This document shows positions 52,547-63,104 of a stretch of DNA of 64,000 bases, piece after piece. Numbering within the stretch: the first letter of the stretch is position 1; every line of letters begins with the position of its first letter. The notes beneath the pieces were generated by a model, which saw nothing but the letters and a program-made list of their open reading frames with translations, did no database searches and was not told where the DNA came from. Source of the stretch: Lichenicoccus sp964246745 (GTDB lineage Bacteria; Pseudomonadota; Alphaproteobacteria; Acetobacterales; Acetobacteraceae); assembly GCA_964246745.1 (NCBI GenBank), contig CAXTRK010000008.1, positions 1-64,000 of the forward strand, written 5' to 3'. A program made the translations under genes and the position numbers.

Positions 52547-53617
52547 TCAGCCAACCAGGCTCATCCAGCCATGCGGATCGTTGGTTTCGCCATACTGGAT
52601 CGCCGCGATCGACTCGTAGAGTCGTTTTGTCAGCGCACCCGTCTCGCCGCGATTGATGACCATGCGGTGGTCGCGGTAGCCAAGTTCGCCGACCGGTGAA
52701 ATCACGACCGCCGTGCCGGTGCCCCACATCTCCTTCAGAGTGCCGTCCTGGTGTGCCGAGATGACCTCGTGGATGGAAACGGCGCGCTCCTCGACGGGCA
52801 CGTGCCAATCCCGCAGCAACTGCAGGACCGACTGCCGCGTGATCCCGTCCAGGATCGTCCCCCCGGTGAGCGGCGGGGTGACGACGGTGTCGCCAAGCCG
52901 CAGCATGATGTTCATGGAGCCGACCTCATCGAGGTATTCGCGGTCACGGCCGTTCAGCCAGAGCACCTGCGCGTAGCCGCCTCGCTCGGCCTCGCGTCCC
53001 GCATACAGGCTGGCCGCGTAGTTGGCCGCCGTCTTCGCGGCGCCAAGTCCGCCCGGCACGGCGCGGACATATTGGTCGGTCGCGAGGATCCGCACCGGGT
53101 TCAGCCCCTCCCGGTAGTAGGGGCCGACCGGGCTGAGAATGACGTAGTAGAGGTAGCTGCGCGATGGACGAACGCCGAGAAAGGTTTCGGTCGCGATCAC
53201 GGTCGGACGGATATACACTGCTGTCCCACGCTTCGACGGAACCCAGCCGGCGTCGATGCCGACCAGCGCCTTGAAGGAGTCCTGCACCAGGCCCGGGTCG
53301 AGTTGCGGGATGCAGAGCTGCTCGCACGAGCGGTTCAAGCGGGCCGCGTGCTTGTCGCCGCGGAAGATGCGGACCAGCCCGTCCTGGCCGCGAAACGCCT
53401 TCAGCCCATCGAATACCGCCTGCGCGTAATGCAGCACGCAACAGGCCGGATCCAGCATGAATGGCGCATAGGGCACGATCCGGCCGCCATGCCAGCCGCC
53501 GCCCTCCTCATACTCCATCATGAACATGTGGTCGGTGAACACCTGGCCGAAGCGAAGCGCATCGTCGGGAGCATGCGGTTTCGGGTGCTCGTTGCGGGTC
53601 ACTGGGAAATTCATCAT
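52547..53617 (-). CDS. ilvE: Branched-chain amino acid aminotransferase
   Basis: A 356-residue fold-type IV PLP enzyme that transfers amino groups between glutamate and branched-chain keto acids. It shows VLHYAQAVFDGLKAFRG, IRPTVIATETFLGV, GGLGAAKTAANYAASL with the PLP Lys, and EVGSMNIM. Its size is that of the type II BCAT. It starts four bases after the dppF-like ATPase, so it is the last gene of the dppB-dppD-dppF unit. That coupling suggests use of imported peptides as amino-acid sources. Confidence 0.95.
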   Translation of the reverse strand: MMNFPVTRNEHPKPHAPDDALRFGQVFTDHMFMMEYEEGGGWHGGRIVPYAPFMLDPACCVLHYAQAVFDGLKAFRGQDGLVRIFRGDKHAARLNRSCEQLCIPQLDPGLVQDSFKALVGIDAGWVPSKRGTAVYIRPTVIATETFLGVRPSRSYLYYVILSPVGPYYREGLNPVRILATDQYVRAVPGGLGAAKTAANYAASLYAGREAERGGYAQVLWLNGRDREYLDEVGSMNIMLRLGDTVVTPPLTGGTILDGITRQSVLQLLRDWHVPVEERAVSIHEVISAHQDGTLKEMWGTGTAVVISPVGELGYRDHRMVINRGETGALTKRLYESIAAIQYGETNDPHGWMSLVG

Positions 53618-53621
53618 CGAT

Positions 53622-54616
<995 letters not shown>

Positions 54617-54620
<4 letters not shown>

Positions 54621-55582
54621 GGCGCGAGCACGCAGGCGATGTCCTGCGAGCCGCGCGCGCGCAGCCGAGGCCGCACCTCGCATGCGTCGGGCGCGGGGGC
54701 GCAGCGCGGCTGGACCGGGCAGCCGGGGGCGCGCGGCGCGGGGTTGGGCGGCTGGCCCGCGATCTGCGGCAGCCGCTGCGGGCGGGGGCCGCGCAGCGGC
54801 GGGATCGAGGCCAGCAACGCCACGGTATAGGGATGGCCGGGATGGGCGAACAGCGCCTCGGTCGGGCCGCGCTCGGCGACGTTGCCCGCATAGAGCACCA
54901 AGGTGCGGTCGCAGGTCTCGGCGATCACACCCATGTCGTGCGTGATCAGCAGGATCGACGAGCCGAAGTCGCGCTTGAGGGTACGCAGCAACTCCAGGAT
55001 TTGCGCCTGCACGGTGACGTCGAGCGCGGTGGTCGGTTCGTCGGCGATCAGCAGCGATGGATTGCACGACAGCGCCATGGCGATCATCGCGCGCTGACGC
55101 AGCCCGCCGGAGAGCTGGTGCGGATAGCGCTCCGCGGCGCGGGCGGGGTCGGGCACGCCCATGGCGTCCAGCAGGTCGAGCGTGCGGGCGCGGGCGCGGG
55201 TGCTGCTCAGCTTCTCGTGCGCGCGTATCTGCTCGTCGATCTGCCAGCCGATGGTCAGCACCGGCGTGAGCGCGGTCATCGGGTCCTGGAAGATCATCGC
55301 GATCTCGCGGCCGCGCAGGCGGTTCAAGGCGCGGCGCGGCAGCCCGATCAGCTCTCGGCCCTTGTAGCGCACCGAGCCGGTGATGCGCGCGCCCTTGGCG
55401 TCGATCAGGCCCATGATGGCGAGCGCGGTCATGCTCTTGCCGGAGCCGGATTCGCCGACGATGCCGAGGATCTCGCGCTCCGCCACTGAAAAGCTGAGGT
55501 TCTCGACAATGCGGACGAGGCGTCCGCGCGCACTCGGCAGCGCCACCGTGAGATCGTCGATTGCCAGCAGGCTATCGTGCAT
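54617..55582 (-). CDS. Dipeptide/oligopeptide ABC transporter ATPase (DppD-like)
   Basis: A 321-residue ABC ATPase with Walker A GESGSGKS, QLSGGLRQRA as signature, and Walker B LLIADEPTTALD. The C-terminal cysteine extension (GCPVQPRCAPAPDAC) is typical of the Opp/Dpp family. The ATG at 55582 overlaps the permease end by 11 bases; the upstream alternative lies further inside the permease gene. Confidence 0.94.
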
Positions 55583-56618
55583 CGCGCACGCGGGGATCGA
55601 GCAGGACATAGACAATATCGACCACCGCGTTGGCCAACACGACGAACACGGCGGAATACATCACCGTCGCCATGATCAGCGGCAGATCAAGATTGGACAG
55701 CGCCTGATAGGTCAGCCGGCCGACGCCTGAGAGGCCGAACACCACCTCGGTGAGCAGCGCGCCGCCGCCGACGAGCTGGGCGAAATCAAGCCCGAACAAG
55801 GAAACGAAGGTGACCAGCGAGGTGCGCAGCCCGTGCCGGAACAGCACGCGGCTGGCGGACAGCCCCTTGGCCTGGGCAGTACGCATGAAATCCTCGTTGT
55901 AGGAGGCAACCAGGTCGGCGCGCAGCACGCGTCCGTAGATGCCGATGAACAGCACCGCCAGCGTGAACCACGGGATCACCAATGCGCGGAACCAGGCGAG
56001 GGGATCTTGCGCGAGCGGCACGTAGCCGAGGCCGGGCACCCAGGAGAACAGCCAGGTGTCGTGCAGACGGCTTTGCGTGAACAGGTTGATCACCTCGCCC
56101 AGCCAGAACACCGGCATGGAGATGCCGATCAGGCCCAGGATCATCAGGCCGCGATCGATCCAGGTGCCGCGCATGGCCGTGGCCAGCGTGCCCATGCCGA
56201 TCGAGGCCAGCACCCAGATCACCGCGGCGCCGCCCACCAGGGAGAGCGTCACCGGGGCTGCGTGAACCACCTCAGGGACGACCTTTTCGCCATGATCGAC
56301 GAAGGAGGTGAGATCGCGGGTGATGAACAGCTTCTCCATCATCCGCAGGTATTGCACTGGCAGCGGCCGGTCGAAGCCATACTGGTGCCGCACGAAGGCG
56401 AGCGTCGCCGGCGAGGCGTTGCGCCCGGCGATGCGCGCGCTGGGATCGGCGCCGGGGGTCGCGAAGAATACCACGAACACCAGCACGCTGATGCCGAACA
56501 GCACGAGGATGGTCTGGCCGAGCCTGCGCGCGACGGTACTGACCATGGGCCTTATTCGCTCGACAAAGGAGTGACCAGAGGGCGCGCCGACAGATGCGAC
56601 GTCAAGCGAGGTCGCCAT
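55572..56618 (-). CDS. Dipeptide/oligopeptide ABC permease (DppB-like)
   Basis: A 348-residue inner-membrane permease with six helices. The N-terminal family segment (RLGQTILVLFGISVLVFVVF) and the EAA-type loop (FMRTAQAKGLSASRVLFRHG) contact the ATPases. The ATG at 56618 has a GAAGGG site; a Met at 56546 is a shorter alternative. It is divergent from the TonB receptor gene. It is the B-type subunit, while the C-type subunit lies across the receptor-aminotransferase pair. Confidence 0.92.
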   Translation of the reverse strand: MATSLDVASVGAPSGHSFVERIRPMVSTVARRLGQTILVLFGISVLVFVVFFATPGADPSARIAGRNASPATLAFVRHQYGFDRPLPVQYLRMMEKLFITRDLTSFVDHGEKVVPEVVHAAPVTLSLVGGAAVIWVLASIGMGTLATAMRGTWIDRGLMILGLIGISMPVFWLGEVINLFTQSRLHDTWLFSWVPGLGYVPLAQDPLAWFRALVIPWFTLAVLFIGIYGRVLRADLVASYNEDFMRTAQAKGLSASRVLFRHGLRTSLVTFVSLFGLDFAQLVGGGALLTEVVFGLSGVGRLTYQALSNLDLPLIMATVMYSAVFVVLANAVVDIVYVLLDPRVRDAR

Positions 56619-56855
56619 TCCGGTCACCCTTCGTCATACGCACAACGCGGCGTCAGGCGCACGGCGCGTGTCGTTTGCCCATGTGCGGCAGCCTGCCACG
56701 ACTGATCACGCGCGCCAACCTGCCAGCGCCGCGCTCGATTGCGAACCGACTGCCTAATTAACGATTACATACAGTGTTATACGCGAAATGCGGTTGCCGC
56801 GCGTGAGATATCATGCGACATCGATGGCGCAACAACAGGTCGGAGGCGCCGGGAC

Positions 56856-59276
56856 ATGCGAGCACCTACCCTTCGGGGTCGCGCGACGATCAACGTGGTC
56901 GGGCTCTTGGTCCTGGCGCCCGTGGCCCATGCTCAATCGGCCGACCCGTCAGCGGCCGCCGGAGCCGATAGCACTCCACCGTCGGCATCTGCGTCGGGAG
57001 CCGGCGAGAGCGTCATCGTCACCGGGACACGCGAGCCGCGAGTGAAGGCGCGAGACAGCCTGTCGCCGATTGACGTCGTGACCTCGCACGACATTGCCAA
57101 CACGGGCCAGACCAACGTGACTCAGGCGCTGGTGCAGATCCTGCCGTCGGTTACCACTCCCGCTGTCGGCATTTTTGATGGAGCGCCGACCGATTTCGTC
57201 AGCCTGCGCGGACTAAACCCGAACCAGACGCTGGTGCTGGTGGATGGCAAACGGCGACATAACTCGTCCTTTATCTACATCGACGGCTTCGCAGACGGCG
57301 CCATACCGGTCGACCTGGACCTGATCCCGTCGTCGCTGATCGACCATGTGGAGGTGCTGCGCGATGGAGCAGCGGCGCAATACGGCTCAGACGCCATCGC
57401 CGGCGTGGTCAACATCGTTCTGAAATCAACCGACCGGGGCGGCGCCGCGTCGAGCGAGATCGGCCAGACCGAGGCTGGCGACGGCTTCGTCGTGCAGGCA
57501 GGAGGCGAGAAGTCGGGAAAGCTTGGGCCAAATGGCTTCCTTGATCTCAGCATCGACTATCGCCATCAGGACCACACGGTCCGCAACGACGACGATGACC
57601 GTACTGGCACGGAAGTCACCAAAATCCTGGGCGATCCGGAAACCACTCGTTACGTTCTCGGCGCTAACGCCGGCATCGACTTGGCGTCGGGCGTGCAGCT
57701 CTACAGCACCGACAGCTATGCCTACCGCTTTACCGACGTGAACCAGGTCTATCGCCTGCCGAGCGAGCTGCCGCAGCTCTACCGCGGGGGCTTTACGCCG
57801 CACCAGACCACGTTCGAGAACGATTTTTCCACGGCCCTCGGCCTTAAAGGCGACGATCTGCTGGGCTGGAGCTGGGATCTCAGTTCCACCTACGGTGGCG
57901 ACTTCCTCGACGACAATCTGCGTAACAGCGCCAACCTCGGGCTCTACCAGGCGACCGGCTTCACGCCGACCGGCGTCCATCTGGCGAACTTCTCCAGCAC
58001 GCAACTCACAGACGATCTCGATCTTCGCCGCAGCCTTTATCCGGATTTCTGGTCGTCGCCGATCACGCTCGCCAGCGGCATCGAGCATCGCTTCGAGACC
58101 TATGGCACCGGCGTCGGCAGCCCGGCCTCATACCTGTATGGCGGCAGCCAGGCGCAAGCGGGGCTGCTGCCGAGCGATGCGGGGCCACATTCACGGGTGG
58201 TGTACAGCGCCTATGGCGACATCGCGACGCATCTGACGCGGGATTGGCAGTTCGACGTGGCCGGGCGCTTCGAGCACTATACGGATTTCGGTGACACGTA
58301 TAACGGCAAGGTCTCGACGCGCTACGACGTCTCGCCGACGGTGGCGCTGCGCGGGACTTTGAGCAGCGGCACGCGCGCGCCTAGCCTCGCCAACGAATAC
58401 TATAGCGCGCTCGCGGTCGGACCCGACAGCGCCAGCGGCACGCTGGCCGCTAATTCCGCCGCCGCCCAGTTCCTGGGCGCAGCGCCGCTGAAACCGGAAC
58501 GGTCCACGAGTCTGACCGCCGGCGTGGTGCTCAATCCGGCCAACCGCCTGCACGTCACCATCGACGGCTACCAGATCGACATCCGTGACCGCATCGTCAG
58601 TGGTCCCGGCGAGGCCGGCAATCCCGCGATCGAGGCGCTGCGCATCCAGGGCATCGGGGTGTCGCCCGAGCTGCAGCCCGAGGACGTCTCAGCCTCATTC
58701 TTCGCCAACGCCGCCAGTACCCGCACCCGCGGCGCTGACGTGACACTCGCCTACACGACGCCGCTCGGCCGCTGGCGCGCAGTGGCATTGGGCACGATCG
58801 ATTGGGATGCGTCGCTAAACGTGAACTATTCCCGCATCACCCATGCCAACAGCCTGGCCGATGGCTCGGCCGACCTGACTGCACAGAACATCTCCTATCT
58901 GACGACCAGCACGCCCAAGAACCGCATCATTGTCGGCGGCCGCTGGCATGAGGAGCGCTGGGACCTGGTGCTGCACGAGCAGCGTTTCGGCGAGACGATC
59001 GACGAAATCACCTACTTCGAGGGACCAAACGCCTATTCGACCACTGACTTCTTCCGCTTCTACAATCGGCCGCGCTGGATTACCAATGTCGAGTTGGGCT
59101 ACCGGCCGCTCCCGCTCCTTCGCGTGGCCGTTGGTGCGAACAACCTGTTCGACAACTATCCCACCCGTATTCCAGCGCAGAACGGCTACTACGGCTCGGA
59201 GCCCTACGATAGCGACGCGAGCCAGGTCGGCATTGATGGCGGCTTCTACTACGCCCGCCTCAGCTATGACTTCTGA
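56856..59276 (+). CDS. TonB-dependent outer-membrane receptor
   Basis: An 806-residue receptor. The leader ends near APVAHAQ; VIVTGTREPRVKARDSLSP resembles a TonB box followed by the plug start. The plug domain has FVSLRGLNPNQTLVLVDGKR and VEVLRDGAAAQYGSDAIAGV, and the C-terminal barrel ends in YARLSYDF with the terminal Phe. The ATG at 56856 follows GGAGG and gives a clean signal peptide. The region upstream is AT-rich around 56755-56785 and probably holds the promoter. No STN signalling domain is present. The ligand is unknown; the neighbours suggest peptides or amino-acid conjugates. Confidence 0.92.
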   Translation: MRAPTLRGRATINVVGLLVLAPVAHAQSADPSAAAGADSTPPSASASGAGESVIVTGTREPRVKARDSLSPIDVVTSHDIANTGQTNVTQALVQILPSVTTPAVGIFDGAPTDFVSLRGLNPNQTLVLVDGKRRHNSSFIYIDGFADGAIPVDLDLIPSSLIDHVEVLRDGAAAQYGSDAIAGVVNIVLKSTDRGGAASSEIGQTEAGDGFVVQAGGEKSGKLGPNGFLDLSIDYRHQDHTVRNDDDDRTGTEVTKILGDPETTRYVLGANAGIDLASGVQLYSTDSYAYRFTDVNQVYRLPSELPQLYRGGFTPHQTTFENDFSTALGLKGDDLLGWSWDLSSTYGGDFLDDNLRNSANLGLYQATGFTPTGVHLANFSSTQLTDDLDLRRSLYPDFWSSPITLASGIEHRFETYGTGVGSPASYLYGGSQAQAGLLPSDAGPHSRVVYSAYGDIATHLTRDWQFDVAGRFEHYTDFGDTYNGKVSTRYDVSPTVALRGTLSSGTRAPSLANEYYSALAVGPDSASGTLAANSAAAQFLGAAPLKPERSTSLTAGVVLNPANRLHVTIDGYQIDIRDRIVSGPGEAGNPAIEALRIQGIGVSPELQPEDVSASFFANAASTRTRGADVTLAYTTPLGRWRAVALGTIDWDASLNVNYSRITHANSLADGSADLTAQNISYLTTSTPKNRIIVGGRWHEERWDLVLHEQRFGETIDEITYFEGPNAYSTTDFFRFYNRPRWITNVELGYRPLPLLRVAVGANNLFDNYPTRIPAQNGYYGSEPYDSDASQVGIDGGFYYARLSYDF

Positions 59277-59297
59277 GCCGGGGGCAGAGGCCCGACC

Positions 59298-60407
59298 ATG
59301 ACCATTCTCTCCCGACGCCACATGATCGAAGCGGGCGCCCTGGTCGGCCTCGCGGCCCTGCGTCCCGCCGCCGCGGCGACGGGCGGACCGCCGCCGGCGC
59401 GGCTGTTGCTGAACGAGAACCCGTTCGGACCCGCACCCAGCGTGCGGCGCGCGCTTGAGGCGGCGACGGGTCAGGTCAATCGCTACGGGGACGAGGATGC
59501 CGCAAATCAATTGGTGGCGCGGATCGTGGCCCTGGAGGGCATCGACGCCTCGCAGATCGTGATGGGCGAGATCCTGGAGGTGCTCGGGCTGTTTCTCGCG
59601 GCGCAGCGGCCGGTCGGCGGCCGCTTTGTCTATTCGGTGCCTGGCTACACGGCGCTGGTGGACGCCGCACGGCCGCTCGGCGGCGAACCGGTCGGCGTGC
59701 CGCTCGACGCTGGGCTGGGTAACGACCTGGGCGCGCTCGACCGCGCAACGCAGTCCGGTGCAAAGGCGCTCTATCTGATCAATCCACACAATCCGAGCGG
59801 CACAGTCAGCGGCCGTGTTGCCTTCGACGCCTTCCTGACGCAGGTCTCGCGGCGCGTCCTGGTCGTGGTGGACGAGGCCTATCTCGAATATGATGATATG
59901 GCGCTGAGTGCGGCGCGCCTCACTCGCGACGGTCACAACGTCGCGGTGTTCCGCACACTGGACAAGATCTATGGCCTGGCGGGACTTCCGGTCGGCTACC
60001 TGCTGGCGCCGCGCCCGATTGCCGCCGCGCTGCGGGCGGCGGGATTGGGCGACCCGCATGAACTTGGCCGCCTGCAGATCGCCGCCGCCGCCGCGGCGCT
60101 GGCGGACCAGGGCTGGTTGCGGCACGTACGCGCGCGCACCGCTGCCGGACGCGCGCGACTCACCGCCGCATTAGACCAGCTTGGCCTCAAGCATAGCGGC
60201 TCGGTCGCGAATTTCGTGTTCTTCCAAAGTCCAGTCCAAGCCAGCCGGCTGCGGCAGGACCTTCGGCAACGGGGCATCCTGGTGGCACGATCGTTCCCGC
60301 CGCTGGATCAGTGGGTCCGTATCAGCATCGGCACCGAGGACGAGGTTACCCGTACGATCCGTGCCTTGCGCGACAGCTTGGCAGCGCACCGGTACGAAGC
60401 CCGCTGA
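59298..60407 (+). CDS. Class I/II PLP aminotransferase (HisC-like) with Tat-type export signal
   Basis: A 369-residue aminotransferase. The first ~26 residues (SRRHMIEAGALVGLAAL followed by RPAAAA) have the twin-arginine, hydrophobic core and Ala cleavage region of a Tat signal. The enzyme then starts as HisC relatives do (LLLNENPFGPAP), with LINPHNPSGT, VVDEAYLEY and the PLP lysine in RTLDKIYGLAGLPVGYL. All main PLP contacts seem present. Tat would export it folded with cofactor to the periplasm, unusual for an aminotransferase. It follows the TonB receptor by 21 bases. The substrate is unknown. Confidence 0.87.
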   Translation: MTILSRRHMIEAGALVGLAALRPAAAATGGPPPARLLLNENPFGPAPSVRRALEAATGQVNRYGDEDAANQLVARIVALEGIDASQIVMGEILEVLGLFLAAQRPVGGRFVYSVPGYTALVDAARPLGGEPVGVPLDAGLGNDLGALDRATQSGAKALYLINPHNPSGTVSGRVAFDAFLTQVSRRVLVVVDEAYLEYDDMALSAARLTRDGHNVAVFRTLDKIYGLAGLPVGYLLAPRPIAAALRAAGLGDPHELGRLQIAAAAAALADQGWLRHVRARTAAGRARLTAALDQLGLKHSGSVANFVFFQSPVQASRLRQDLRQRGILVARSFPPLDQWVRISIGTEDEVTRTIRALRDSLAAHRYEAR

Positions 60408-60432
60408 AGGCGGCCGAGTTGACAACGCACGA

Positions 60433-61425
60433 TCATTCACGCCGCCGGCTTGCGTCGCGCACGTCGAGCGCGTCGCGCAGCCCGTCGCCGAGGATGTTGA
60501 GTGCCAGCACGGTCAGCACGATGGCAAGCCCGGGTGCCACGGCGACCATCGGGCGGGTGTAGATCAGCCCCTCGCCGTCCTCGATGATGGTGCCCCAGCT
60601 TGCCGCCGGCGCCTGCACGCCGATGGACAGGAACGACAGCGCCGACTCGGTCAGCATCGACAGCGCCATCAGCAGTGGCGCCAGCACGATGAGGGTTCCA
60701 GAGACGTTGGGCAGGATGTCGCGCAGCAGGATGCGGCTCGGCGGGACACCGATGCCGCGCGCGGCCAGGACGAACTCGCTGTGCCGCAGCGACAGCACCT
60801 GTCCGCGGATCGGACGCGCCGCGTACGGCACATAGACCAGCGCGATGATGCAGATCGGCAAGGCCAGGTTGTCCGACGCGATGGTGATGGGTCCGAAATG
60901 CAGCCCCTGGCTGATGGTGACGATGGAAAGCGAGATCGCGAACAGATAGACCGGCACTGCCCACATGATGTCCATCAGCCGCGACAGCGCCGCATCGACG
61001 ATGCCGCCGAAAAATCCCGCGACGATGCCCACTGCGGCGGCCATGATGACGCAGAGCGCGGTGGCCGCGGCACTGATCAGCAGCGAGTTGCGTCCGCCAT
61101 AGAGCAGCCGCGCCGCCACGTCGCGGCCCTGGCTGTCGGAGCCGAGCAGGTAGGCGGATGGATGCCAGGTCGGGCCGATCGGGGTGAGGCCGAGATGCAG
61201 CGGATTATCGTCCGGCTGCATCACCGTCCTGTCGTGCCCCTGGAGCGTAAAGGTCACGGCGACGTTGGACTCGAACGGATCGGTATGGGCCACGGCGTTC
61301 GCATAAAGCGGGGCGGCGAGACAGGCCAGGACGATGAGAACGAGACCGGCGAGGGCTGCCATTGCGCCGCGGTCGCGGACGAGCGCGCGGCCGGCGGTGA
61401 TCCATGGACCGTTGCGTACAATCAA
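60433..61425 (-). CDS. Dipeptide/oligopeptide ABC permease (DppC-like)
   Basis: A 330-residue permease of the DppC/OppC type: an N-terminal helix (MAALAGLVLIVLACLAAPLY), a periplasmic domain with LGSDSQGRDVAARLLYGGR, and the EAA loop (FVLAARGIGVPPSRILLRDI). The TTG at 61425 overlaps the binding-protein stop (TTGA); the longer frame upstream lies inside that gene. The stop faces the aminotransferase stop across 25 bases. Confidence 0.92.
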   Translation of the reverse strand: MIVRNGPWITAGRALVRDRGAMAALAGLVLIVLACLAAPLYANAVAHTDPFESNVAVTFTLQGHDRTVMQPDDNPLHLGLTPIGPTWHPSAYLLGSDSQGRDVAARLLYGGRNSLLISAAATALCVIMAAAVGIVAGFFGGIVDAALSRLMDIMWAVPVYLFAISLSIVTISQGLHFGPITIASDNLALPICIIALVYVPYAARPIRGQVLSLRHSEFVLAARGIGVPPSRILLRDILPNVSGTLIVLAPLLMALSMLTESALSFLSIGVQAPAASWGTIIEDGEGLIYTRPMVAVAPGLAIVLTVLALNILGDGLRDALDVRDASRRRE

Positions 61426-63104
61426 CGGACCCAGACCTGGGAAAACAGCATGTGGTAGAGCCGTGTATAGGTGTAGTGGCCGATACGCTTCGAGACGAAG
61501 TCGACATCCTTCATCTGAAACAAGGGCGCCGCCGGTGCCGCCTGCATGATGTCGCCGCTTGCCTGCGACCACAGCGCGTTGCCGGCGTTTGCGTCGATGG
61601 CGGAGACGCGCCCGGCGCGCTCCATCGTGCGCTGGATTGATTGATCGCAGAATCCTGAGATGTTGACCGAAGAGTCGGAACCAGGATGGAAGTTCTCGCA
61701 GCCGAACAGATCATCGAGAAAATTCGACGCAGCCGGATAGTCGCAATACCAGTCGGCCAGGCTGATCTGCACCTTGTTGCTGGTGTTCTGGACATAGGTG
61801 AATTCGATCGAGTTGGAGACGAACTTGACCGAGGCGTCGTAGCCGATCCGGCGCAGCATGTTCAGCAGGTAGATGCCCATCGCCTTGTCGACGGCGCGGT
61901 CCGAGGCGATCAGCGTCACCTTCATGCCCTGGGTGCCGCTTTGCTCGACCAGAACGCGGGCGCGGGCAAGATCGGGCGCCTCCCAACGCATTGCGGGCCC
62001 CGCCGCGTCGGCTGCCTTGGTGTAGATGCACCTTCCGCTGCGGCCGGGCAGCCCGGTCGGGACCATCTCGCACAACGGCGTGGCCACCGCGGGACCGCCA
62101 TAGAAAATCGCGGTCGCGGCGCGGTTGACCGCGTAGTTCACCGCCTGACGCGCCTTGAGGTGATCGAACGGCGGCAGGTTGACGTTCATCGGAATGTAAT
62201 AGAGCGCGAACAGCGGCTGGATATGAACCTGGCCGGTGTAGCGCGCCCCGAGTTCGCCGAGGCGGTCGAGCGGCTTGGGCGCGAACATCCAGTCGTACTC
62301 ACCGTTTTCGACGGCGGTGGTCTCCGCCTCGTCGGACAGGCCGTAATCATACTGGATGCGGTCGACATAGCCCTCCGGCTGGGCCAATGGGTTCCAGACC
62401 TTGAAATACGGGTTACGCTCCAGGACCATGCCGTGGTTGGGATCGTATGAAACGATCCTGTAAGGTCCGGTGGCCGCGGCGGGCGTGTTGCCGAGGTCGT
62501 GCAAAGGCGTGTCGGCGGGCAGCACGGAGGCGTGCGGCATGGCCAGCTTGTCGAAGAACTCGCCGTCGGGTTGGGTGAGGTGAAAGGTGACGGTGCCGGC
62601 GGCGTCATCGGCCTCGACGCCGCCCGCGAGCGTGCAATGCGCCGGGTCCTTCAGGCACAGGCCGGCGCCGACGATGCCGCCATAGAAGCTGCCCGCGGTG
62701 GGGCTGCCGACCTTAAAGATGCGGCGCATGGTGGCGAGCACGTCGCTTGGGCGCAGCGTCTGTCCGGTGGAGAAGCGGATGCCGGAGCGCACATGGAACA
62801 CGTAGGTGCGGCCGCCATCGGCAGGCGCGGGCAAGGACTCGGCGAGATCGGGGACCAGCGTGGTGCTGGGGGCGCCGTTGACCTTGGCGAAGTTGGTCAG
62901 GCTGTCGTTGGTGATCGCGAGGATCTCGGCACCCTGGCTGAGATAGTTGATCTGCGGGTCCAGGGTGCCGGCGCCGCTGTCCGCGGCAAGGCGCAACGTG
63001 CCGCCGCGATGCGCGGGCTGGAACGGTGATGCTTGCGGGGGCGCCGCGTGGACGGCCGTAGTGAGAAGCAAGGCCAGAGCTCCACCCCAAGCTTCAGGCT
63101 TCAA
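61422..63104 (-). CDS. Family 5 extracellular solute-binding protein (peptide ABC importer)
   Basis: A 560-residue periplasmic binding protein of the Dpp/Opp family. The signal peptide (EAWGGALALLLTTAVHA) precedes GGTLRLAADSGAGTLDPQIN, FHVRSGIRFSTGQTLRPSDV and AATGPYRIVSYDPNHG. The TTG at 63104 forms a TTGA overlap with the polA stop, and it gives the best signal peptide; a further TTG lies 15 bases upstream. It leads the permease gene. The bound ligand is probably a peptide, but the family also binds nickel, heme and sugars. Confidence 0.92.
   Translation of the reverse strand: MKPEAWGGALALLLTTAVHAAPPQASPFQPAHRGGTLRLAADSGAGTLDPQINYLSQGAEILAITNDSLTNFAKVNGAPSTTLVPDLAESLPAPADGGRTYVFHVRSGIRFSTGQTLRPSDVLATMRRIFKVGSPTAGSFYGGIVGAGLCLKDPAHCTLAGGVEADDAAGTVTFHLTQPDGEFFDKLAMPHASVLPADTPLHDLGNTPAAATGPYRIVSYDPNHGMVLERNPYFKVWNPLAQPEGYVDRIQYDYGLSDEAETTAVENGEYDWMFAPKPLDRLGELGARYTGQVHIQPLFALYYIPMNVNLPPFDHLKARQAVNYAVNRAATAIFYGGPAVATPLCEMVPTGLPGRSGRCIYTKAADAAGPAMRWEAPDLARARVLVEQSGTQGMKVTLIASDRAVDKAMGIYLLNMLRRIGYDASVKFVSNSIEFTYVQNTSNKVQISLADWYCDYPAASNFLDDLFGCENFHPGSDSSVNISGFCDQSIQRTMERAGRVSAIDANAGNALWSQASGDIMQAAPAAPLFQMKDVDFVSKRIGHYTYTRLYHMLFSQVWVR

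Noticed and set aside
52375..52656. Small plus-strand frame between phzF and ilvE
   Set aside because: No recognisable fold, no good ribosome binding site, and its end overlaps ilvE antisense.
56628..56855. Possible riboswitch ahead of the TonB receptor
   Set aside because: I could not find a B12-box or other conserved riboswitch core; only AT-rich promoter-like sequence is visible.
58815..60125. 436-codon minus-strand frame across the receptor end and the aminotransferase
   Set aside because: It lies opposite two genes with clear family motifs and has no domain-like pattern itself.
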